Shown: positions 59,020 to 64,000 of the stretch, piece by piece
Numbering within the stretch: position 1 is the stretch's first letter
Layout of the letters: every line of letters begins with the position of its first letter
Assembly: GCA_044221555.1 (NCBI GenBank)
Contig: JBGAOY010000013.1
Span: forward strand, 62,001 to 126,000
DNA: 64,000 nt
Source: JAEUJM01 sp044221555
Lineage (GTDB): Bacteria > Actinomycetota > Acidimicrobiia > Acidimicrobiales > DATDAH01
Direction of reading: 5' to 3'
Position numbers and translations under genes: made by a program
The notes under the pieces: generated by a model
Database searches by the model: none
What the model was told of the DNA's origin: nothing
Seen by the model: the letters and a program-made list of their open reading frames with translations, nothing else

Positions 59020-59025
59020 CGGGCC

Positions 59026-60327
59026 ATGATCGACATCCACCGGCTGCGGGCCGATCCCGACGGCGTGAAGGCCGCCATCGCCCGCCGCGGCGACGGCGTC
59101 GCCGCCATCGAGCGGGTGCTCACCCTCGACGAGGAGCAGCGAGCGCGCACCACCGAGCGTGACGACCTGCGGGCCCGCATCAACGCGCTGTCGAAGCAGG
59201 TCGGGTCGCTGCGACGCGACGGCAAGGTGGCCGAGGCCGAGGCCCTGCAGACCGAGAGCAAGGCGCTCGGCGAGCGCGAGCGGGCCCTGTCCGACGACGT
59301 CGACCGCCTCGCCGCCGAGGTGGGGGAGTTGCTGCTCTACACGTCGAACCTTCCCGCCGCCGACGCCCCCGACGGGGCCGACGAGCGCGACAACGTGGTG
59401 CTCCGGGTGGAGCACCTCGACGAGGCCGCCTACGGCGAGCACCAGCGAGTGGCCCATTGGGACATCGGCACCGAGTTGGGGCTGCTCGACATGGAGCGGG
59501 GGGCCAAGCTGTCGGGGGCCATGTTCGCGATGTACCGGGGGGCCGGCGCCACCCTCGCGCGGGCGTTGTGCCAGGCCGCGCTCGACCGCAACGCCGACGC
59601 CTTCGAGGAGATCCGGCCGCCGACCCTGGTGCGCACCGACACCATGGTGTCGACCGGCCACCTCCCCAAGTTCATCGACGACGCGTACCACCTCGAGCGC
59701 GACGACCTCTGGGCCATCCCCACCGCCGAGGTGCCGCTCACCTCGCTGGCGCGCGACGAGATCCTCGACGAGGCCGACCTCCCGGTTCGGCTGATGGCCC
59801 ACACCTCGTGCTTCCGCCGCGAGGCGGGGTCGGCGGGGCGCGACACCCGCGGCCTCCTGCGGGTGCACGAGTTCGACAAGGTCGAGATCCTGGCCTACAC
59901 CACGCCCGACCAGGCCCACGACATGCACCGCGAGATCCTGGCCCGGGCCGAGGGCCTCATCGCGGAGTTGGGCCTGGCCTACCGCATCCTCGACCTCTGC
60001 ACCGGCGACCTGGGCAACTCGGCCGCCCGCACCTGGGACATCGAGGTCTACTCACCGGGCGTCGACCAGTGGCTCGAGGTGTCGTCGGTGTCGTGGTTCA
60101 GCGACTACCAGGCTCGCCGCGCCAACATCCGCTACCGTCCGGCGCCCGCCGAGGGCGAGACCAAGCCGGGCCGCCCGCAGGTGGTGCACACGCTCAACGG
60201 CTCGGCGTTGGCCGTGCCCCGCGTCTGGGCGGCCGTGGTGGAGACCCACCGCCAGCCCGACGGCAGCATCGCGCTGCCCGAGGTGCTGCACCCCTACCTC
60301 CGGGGCCAGACCGTCCTCGGCCCCTGA
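59026..60327 (+). CDS. serS: Seryl-tRNA synthetase
   Basis: 433-residue class II synthetase charging tRNA-Ser. The N-terminal coiled-coil arm (about 30-100) is clear. Motif 1 is in the RPPTLVRTDTMVSTGHLPKF region, motif 2 in SCFRREAGSAGRDTRGLLRVHEFDKVEIL, and motif 3 is NGSALAVPRVWAAVVETH. ATG at 59026. It has its own leaderless-type promoter. Confidence 0.97.
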   Translation: MIDIHRLRADPDGVKAAIARRGDGVAAIERVLTLDEEQRARTTERDDLRARINALSKQVGSLRRDGKVAEAEALQTESKALGERERALSDDVDRLAAEVGELLLYTSNLPAADAPDGADERDNVVLRVEHLDEAAYGEHQRVAHWDIGTELGLLDMERGAKLSGAMFAMYRGAGATLARALCQAALDRNADAFEEIRPPTLVRTDTMVSTGHLPKFIDDAYHLERDDLWAIPTAEVPLTSLARDEILDEADLPVRLMAHTSCFRREAGSAGRDTRGLLRVHEFDKVEILAYTTPDQAHDMHREILARAEGLIAELGLAYRILDLCTGDLGNSAARTWDIEVYSPGVDQWLEVSSVSWFSDYQARRANIRYRPAPAEGETKPGRPQVVHTLNGSALAVPRVWAAVVETHRQPDGSIALPEVLHPYLRGQTVLGP

Positions 60328-60375
60328 TCGACCGCATCCGGCACGCACCGCCAGGAGGTCGCTCCCGGTGCCCGC

Positions 60376-61281
60376 TCAGCGGGAGGTCATCATCTCGGCG
60401 GGGGCGTCGAGCAACCACTCCAGCGTCCGCACCATGAACATGGCCGCCGGACGCACCACGAAGGGGTCGGCCACCGACACCGGGGGCAGCCACAGCAGCC
60501 GGCGTGCCCACCCGGGCAACAACCCGGTGGACGCGGCGGCCACCACTCCGTAGGGGCCCCGCACCACCAGCGGCAGCGGCGGCACCAGTAGGAACCGCAG
60601 CGCCGATCGGGCCTGGCCCGCGACGCGCAGCTCATCTCGGAAGCTGCCGATCGCGGCGCGCAGCTCGGCGGTCGAGCGGGGCACCGCCTCGCCGCCGAGG
60701 CGGTCGGCGATGACGGCCATCTCGGCCACGTAGCGGTCGGCCTCGGACGCGGTGAGGCGGCCGGTGGTGGCGTAGCGCTGGTGCGCGGCCAGGAAGGAGT
60801 CGACCTCGGTGAGGTGCACCCAGGTCACGAGGCGGGGATCGCCGGCCGAGTAGGGCACGCCCTCGGGGGTGGTGCCGTGCACCCGTCGGTGCACCGCCGC
60901 CACCGTGGCCAGGGCCGCGTCCGCCCGCTCGGTGGTGCCATAGGTGGTGACGGCCACGAAGTCGCCGGTGCGGTGGAGCCGGCCCAGTGGGTCGCGCCGG
61001 TAGTCCGAGTGGTCGGCCACGCCCGCCATCACCGACGGGTGGAGCGTCTGGAGCAGCAGGGCCCGCAGCCCACCCATCACCATGGCGGGGCTGGCGTGCA
61101 CCCGCCAGGTCACGCTGTCGGGGCCGAAGAGGCCGGGATCCGATCCCTCGTGCACGAACTCGTCGGCCGTGCGGGTGGGGCGCCCGGCCAGCGTGAGGCG
61201 CACCGCGTCGCCCACGGTGTCCCGCACCAGGCCGAGGGGGTTCGCGAGCGCCGGCACACCAGCGAGGCTAACGACGGCCAT
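60376..61281 (-). CDS. Oxygenase MpaB-like protein (DUF2236)
   Basis: 301 residues of the MpaB/Lcp-like family, many members of which bind heme b and act as oxygenases. Family features are GPDSVTWRVHASPAMVMGGLRALLLQTLHPSVMAGVADHSDYRRDPLGRLHRTGDFVAVTTYG and GDPRLVTWVHLTEVDSFLAAHQRYA, with the conserved His residues in LHPSVMAGVADHS and WVHLTEV. ATG at 61281 is divergent from the small gene at 61323. Substrate unknown. Confidence 0.85.
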   Translation of the reverse strand: MAVVSLAGVPALANPLGLVRDTVGDAVRLTLAGRPTRTADEFVHEGSDPGLFGPDSVTWRVHASPAMVMGGLRALLLQTLHPSVMAGVADHSDYRRDPLGRLHRTGDFVAVTTYGTTERADAALATVAAVHRRVHGTTPEGVPYSAGDPRLVTWVHLTEVDSFLAAHQRYATTGRLTASEADRYVAEMAVIADRLGGEAVPRSTAELRAAIGSFRDELRVAGQARSALRFLLVPPLPLVVRGPYGVVAAASTGLLPGWARRLLWLPPVSVADPFVVRPAAMFMVRTLEWLLDAPAEMMTSR

Positions 61282-61308
61282 GGTTGGGAGCGCCCCACGG
61301 TCGTCCGG

Positions 61309-61314
61309 TAACGT
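61309..61314 (+). promoter_or_regulatory. Putative -10 element, leaderless start of the sdhC unit
   Basis: TAACGT with an eight-base spacer (CGGCAGCC) to the GTG at 61323. Confidence 0.45.
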
Positions 61315-61322
61315 CGGCAGCC

Positions 61323-61520
61323 GTGGAGACCCTGTCCCTCGCCAGCGGGGCCCTCGCCATCGAGCGGGCCCAGATCTTCTTCAGCATCGCCCTCGGCCTG
61401 GTCGCCCTGCTGATCACGTTCTTCGCCGTCTACGTCACGTGGTCGACCATGTGGGGCAACCGCTGGTACCGCCAGGCGACGCCGTCCGGCGACGCCGGGG
61501 CGCCGGAGCGGGACCAATGA
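61323..61520 (+). CDS. Small membrane protein before sdhC (65 residues)
   Basis: One hydrophobic helix (IFFSIALGLVALLITFFAVYVTWSTMW, about 18-44) with a short polar tail NRWYRQATPSGDAGAPERDQ. GTG at 61323. The stop overlaps an ATG of a 22-codon reading frame made by a short duplication just before sdhC. Could be a small accessory subunit; no family recognised. Confidence 0.65.
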   Translation: METLSLASGALAIERAQIFFSIALGLVALLITFFAVYVTWSTMWGNRWYRQATPSGDAGAPERDQ

Positions 61521-61594
61521 GCCCGACGAAGGAGGGCGTGGCCCGAGCGGCCCGTGAGCGAAGCGAACAGGAGCGGGACCGATGAGCCCGACGA
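61505..61594 (+). repeat. Duplicated sdhC start context
   Basis: A 25-bp unit starting GGAGCGGGACC and containing the ATGAGCCCGACGA start codons occurs at 61505-61529 and 61570-61594 with one difference (A/G). The second copy supplies the true sdhC start with GGAG; the first opens a 22-codon frame ending exactly on the second. Confidence 0.8.
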
Positions 61595-61962
61595 GCACCG
61601 TCTACAAGGGCAAGTCCGGCCAGTGGTCCTTCGTGGCCCACCGGGTGACCGGCTTTCTCGTGTTCATGTTCCTGCTGCTGCACATCATCGACGTGTCGCT
61701 GGTGAACATCGACCCGGCCCTGTACGACCGGGTGCACGCCCTGTACGGCAACGTGCTCCTGCGACTGTTCGAGTGCGGTCTGCTGCTGGCGCTGCTCTTC
61801 CACTCGATGAACGGCCTGCGGGTGGTGCTGGTCGACTTCTTCCCGGGGGTCATCCGCCGCGAGAAGATGCTCACCGGGATGGTGGTGTTCGTCACCCTGG
61901 CCGCCGGCATCCCGGGCTCGCTCGTGATCCTCTGGCCGTTCATCGACGGGAGGATCCTCTGA
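61582..61962 (+). CDS. sdhC: Succinate dehydrogenase cytochrome b subunit SdhC
   Basis: 126 residues, three helices. SFVAHRVTGFLVFMFLLLHIIDVSL has the typical HRxTG and heme-ligand His, and LLLALLFHSMNGLRVVLVDF is the second signature. Membrane anchor of complex II. ATG at 61582; the stop overlaps the sdhD ATG (TGATG). Confidence 0.93.
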   Translation: MSPTSTVYKGKSGQWSFVAHRVTGFLVFMFLLLHIIDVSLVNIDPALYDRVHALYGNVLLRLFECGLLLALLFHSMNGLRVVLVDFFPGVIRREKMLTGMVVFVTLAAGIPGSLVILWPFIDGRIL

Positions 61963-62375
61963 TGGCCGCTCCCACCAAGGCCTCCGAGCCCGTGTCGCCG
62001 TCGCGCCGGGCGCCGGTGGTCGACCGCAAGCCCAAGGCCAACTTCGAGACGTGGTCGTGGTACTTCATGCGCATCTCGGGCCTGGTGCTGATCTTCCTGG
62101 CCCTGCTGCACTTCTCGATCACCCACATCATCAACGACGTGGCCGAGACCGACAGCACGTTCGTCACCGGCCGCTGGGACAACCCCCTGTGGCGCCTGTT
62201 CGACTGGACGCTGCTGGCCCTCGCGCTGCTGCACGGCCTCAACGGCCTGCGCTGGATCATCGACGACTACGTGCGGTCGCCGGGCAAGCGGGCCGCCACC
62301 AAGGCCCTCACCTACGGCGTCAGCGGCCTGCTGTTCGCCTACGGCACCCTGGTCATCCTCACCTACTCGGGCTGA
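61962..62375 (+). CDS. sdhD: Succinate dehydrogenase membrane anchor SdhD
   Basis: 137 residues, three helices. TWSWYFMRISGLVLIFLALLHFSITHI and LLALALLHGLNGLRWIIDDYV are the subunit signatures, with heme-ligand His in LLHFSITH. No sdhA or sdhB follows; the next gene is on the opposite strand, so the catalytic subunits must be encoded elsewhere. Confidence 0.92.
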   Translation: MAAPTKASEPVSPSRRAPVVDRKPKANFETWSWYFMRISGLVLIFLALLHFSITHIINDVAETDSTFVTGRWDNPLWRLFDWTLLALALLHGLNGLRWIIDDYVRSPGKRAATKALTYGVSGLLFAYGTLVILTYSG

Positions 62376-62409
62376 ACGCACCGGCGGACCGCGGCGCCGC
62401 GGCCGGCCA

Positions 62410-62431
62410 CCACGGGGACGAGTCCCCGTGG
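62410..62431. terminator. Hairpin after sdhD
   Basis: Perfect 10-bp stem CCACGGGGAC / GTCCCCGTGG with a GA loop, 34 bases after the sdhD stop. Confidence 0.65.
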
Positions 62432-62454
62432 CAGCCGACCACGGTGTCAGCGCC

Positions 62455-62486
62455 GTGTTGCTGTGTTGCCGTGTTGCTGTGTTGCC
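62455..62486. repeat. Tandem octamer repeat
   Basis: Four tandem copies of GTGTTGCY with T and C alternating at the last base (so a 16-bp period), nine bases before the end of the convergent secreted-protein gene. Confidence 0.85.
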
Positions 62487-62494
62487 GTGCCCGC

Positions 62495-62959
62495 TCAGGC
62501 GCCACCGGGGACGTTGTTGTCCGTGTCCATGCTGATCCAGGTGTCGCCCTGCTGGCCGACCCGGTACTGGATCTCGCGGATCCGGTCCCCGCCCCGGTAC
62601 ACCGAGTCGCTGTACACCAGGCGGTTCGCGGTGATCTCGTGGCTCTCGACCCGCCAGCCGTAGTCGCCCACCCGGCTCCGCACCTCGACGACGGCGTACT
62701 TGCCGTTGCCGAGCGCCGTGTCGTTCAGGGTGACGGTGTAGTGGGCGCTCGTGTAGGAGTCCCAGTAGATCCGTCCCGAGACCGCGGCACCCGGCCGCGA
62801 CGCGCTGGCGGCGTCGGAGTCGAAGTGGCAGTAGTTGGGGGGCGTGCTGCACGGCGGCGACGCGTGCGCGGCCGGCGCGAAGCCGACCAGTGCGCCCAGG
62901 GTGATCCCGAGCGCCACGACGGCGGCGGCCGCGGCGCGGGTGGTGCGGGTGATGGTCAT
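62495..62959 (-). CDS. Small secreted protein, unknown function
   Basis: 154 residues. A Sec signal peptide (TRTTRAAAAAVVALGITLGALVGFAPAAHA, cleavage after AHA at about 33) is followed by a mature domain with two cysteines near its N-terminus (PPCSTPPNYCHF) and a beta-rich pattern (GAAVSGRIYWDSYTSAHYTVTLNDTALGNGKYAVVEVRSRV). ATG at 62959 has AGAGGTG six bases upstream. No family recognised. Confidence 0.75.
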   Translation of the reverse strand: MTITRTTRAAAAAVVALGITLGALVGFAPAAHASPPCSTPPNYCHFDSDAASASRPGAAVSGRIYWDSYTSAHYTVTLNDTALGNGKYAVVEVRSRVGDYGWRVESHEITANRLVYSDSVYRGGDRIREIQYRVGQQGDTWISMDTDNNVPGGA

Positions 62960-63154
62960 GGTGACACCTCTTTCGGTAGGGGGCGTGTCGAGGTGCACGA
63001 TGCGCCCGACGCCGACGGGCGTCTGTCAGCACCGTGACACTCCACGCCGGCAAGGCGTCACGCGGCCGCCGACGGCCGCATCCCGGCGCACCCGGCATCA
63101 CCGTCGGTGGCGGAACTCGACCCGTCGCCGCCGATGCGCCAGAGCCGCCAGGAA

Positions 63155-63199
63155 TCTCGACGACATAGCGCGGGAAGAGCGCGCGTCATGTCGTCGAGA
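63155..63199. repeat. Long inverted repeat in intergenic region
   Basis: TCTCGACGACAT (63155-63166) and its exact complement ATGTCGTCGAGA (63188-63199), with inner GCGCG/CGCGC segments extending the stem over a GGAAGAG loop. It lies in the 313-base gap between two leftward genes and may be a terminator of the gene at 63273 or a regulatory RNA element. Nothing else was seen in that gap. Confidence 0.6.
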
Positions 63200-63272
63200 A
63201 CGCCCGCCCACCCGGTGGTCCAACACACTGCGTGGTCGAGACGCCGCTCGCGGCCGCGGCCCGTGGCAGCGC

Positions 63273-63512
63273 CTACTCGTCGCCGTCGTCGGTGGTACCG
63301 CGTTCCCGGCCTTCGCTGCCGCCACCGACGTCCTCGCCGGCGTCACCGACCGGCGGCGGGGCCGGCCACCGGCTCGGGTCGGCCAGATCGGCGAGGTCGT
63401 GGTGCTCGGCCGCCCCGGCGGCGGCCAACCGCCGTCGGCTCCACTGGCGCAGCACCAGCCCGAGCACCAGCACCAGGGCGAAGACCCCCACGACCGCGAT
63501 CGCCTCGTTCAT
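63273..63512 (-). CDS. Small single-helix membrane protein, unknown function
   Basis: 79 residues. The N-terminal helix is NEAIAVVGVFALVLVLGLVLRQW, then a basic stretch RRRLAAAG and an acidic, Gly/Pro-rich cytoplasmic tail. The start is four bases after the stop of the reductase-like gene, so they may be co-transcribed. Confidence 0.6.
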   Translation of the reverse strand: MNEAIAVVGVFALVLVLGLVLRQWSRRRLAAAGAAEHHDLADLADPSRWPAPPPVGDAGEDVGGGSEGRERGTTDDGDE

Positions 63513-63516
63513 GAGG

Positions 63517-64000
63517 TCAGCCCGCGGCCGGAGCCCGCCCGGCGATGAGGGGCAGGTCGAGGTAGGTGCGGATCCCGGGGTCGGCCCGGCACACGTAGGG
63601 GATGGCGTTCACGCAGTGCATGGCGGTGGCCACGATCCCGGGGTTGCGCTCGACCCCCGCCTCGGGCGTGGCGGGGTGGATGCCGTGGAACGTGACCGCG
63701 AGCGGGGGGTCGGCGTCGAACGCGATCTCGAAGCGCTGTCCCTCCGGACCGAAGGTCCACGGTGGGTCGAGGTGCTCCTCGCCCATCAGCCAGTTGACCG
63801 CCGCGGTGATCACCGGCACACCTGCGACGGTGCCCTGCCACTCGAACCGCTGCGCCGCCACGGTTCCCGGCGCCAGCACGCCGACGGGCGTGTCGATGGG
63901 CGCGGTCGCCAGCGCGGTCTCGTGGACGACCCGCTTTTCGGCGTCGAGCACGATGCCCAGTTCGGCGGCGATCATGTCGATCGACTGGCCGAAGCCGTCG
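63517..64000 (-). CDS. Dihydrodipicolinate-reductase-like NAD(P)H-dependent dehydrogenase, 5' end outside window
   Basis: C-terminal 160 residues of a protein whose start lies beyond base 64000. It has DGFGQSIDMIAAELGIVLD, GVLAPGTVAAQRFEWQGTVAGVPVITAAVNWLMGEEHLDPPWTFGPEGQRFEI, and NPGIVATAMHCVNAIPYVCRADPGIRTYLDLPLIAG. These are characteristic of the C-terminal domain of the DapB-like amine dehydrogenase family (such as 2,4-diaminopentanoate dehydrogenase-like proteins). The NAD-binding N-terminus is not visible; substrate unknown. Confidence 0.75.
   Translation of the reverse strand, partial: DGFGQSIDMIAAELGIVLDAEKRVVHETALATAPIDTPVGVLAPGTVAAQRFEWQGTVAGVPVITAAVNWLMGEEHLDPPWTFGPEGQRFEIAFDADPPLAVTFHGIHPATPEAGVERNPGIVATAMHCVNAIPYVCRADPGIRTYLDLPLIAGRAPAAG

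Noticed and set aside
62455..62486. Possible CRISPR-like repeat array
   Set aside because: Octamers are directly tandem, with no spacers and no cas genes in the window.

Overview
The window is a very GC-rich chromosomal segment of an actinobacterium, most likely of the class Acidimicrobiia (inference from GC content, protein relatedness and gene order; 16S rRNA is not in the window). It carries the replication-origin neighbourhood. The order cca - DUF6049 - kinase - ECF sigma/anti-sigma - trxB - trxA - cwlM - parB - parA - rsmG - jag - yidC - yidD - rnpA - rpmH - dnaA - dnaN - recF is the classical actinobacterial oriC-proximal order. Genes left of dnaA from parB to rpmH point leftward and dnaA onward points rightward, as expected for replichores diverging near dnaA.

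Layout. 1-3.8 kb: leftward FAD oxidoreductase (cut by the window), cca and an HDAC-like deacylase. 3.8-16 kb: rightward cell-envelope and redox genes (GNAT, DUF6049, DegV, a membrane Ser/Thr kinase, ECF sigma and anti-sigma with a 99-N assembly gap, a decayed MMPL gene, trxB, a PH-domain protein, trxA, cwlM-like). 16-21.6 kb: leftward parB-parA with three parS sites, rsmG, jag, yidC, yidD, rnpA, rpmH. 21.6-26.1 kb: dnaA, candidate oriC, dnaN, recF. 26.1-29 kb: small LuxR-type protein, a BTAD/WD40 relic, a YjbR-like gene and an IS110-type element. 29-39.5 kb: LigC-type DNA ligase, ACT-malic enzyme, HAD hydrolase, secreted or lipid-anchored proteins, tRNA-Phe and tRNA-Asp, a shortened ATPase, and a pnuC-nadR nicotinamide riboside salvage pair.

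39.455-45.064 kb is a compact integrative island bounded by a 10-bp repeat and sitting in the 3' end of tRNA-Glu. It holds a large serine recombinase, a putative restriction endonuclease/methyltransferase pair and a divergent MerR-like regulator. Two copies of a 10-bp palindrome lie in the divergent control region.

45.1-57 kb: ctaA-clpS-DUF2017-phosphatase (leftward) diverges from ctaB and a long cytochrome oxidase cluster. The active oxidase genes ctaC, ctaD, ctaE, subunit IV and ctaG are preceded by a second subunit I-like and subunit III-like pair in which every metal-ligand histidine of subunit I is replaced. This apparently non-catalytic 'shadow oxidase' is the most unusual coding feature here. 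57-64 kb: ABC-2 exporter, serS, MpaB-like oxygenase, sdhC-sdhD without adjacent sdhA/sdhB, a small secreted protein, and the end of a dihydrodipicolinate-reductase-like gene.

Many genes have a TANNNT hexamer 6-9 bases before the start codon and no Shine-Dalgarno sequence, suggesting leaderless transcription is common in this genome.
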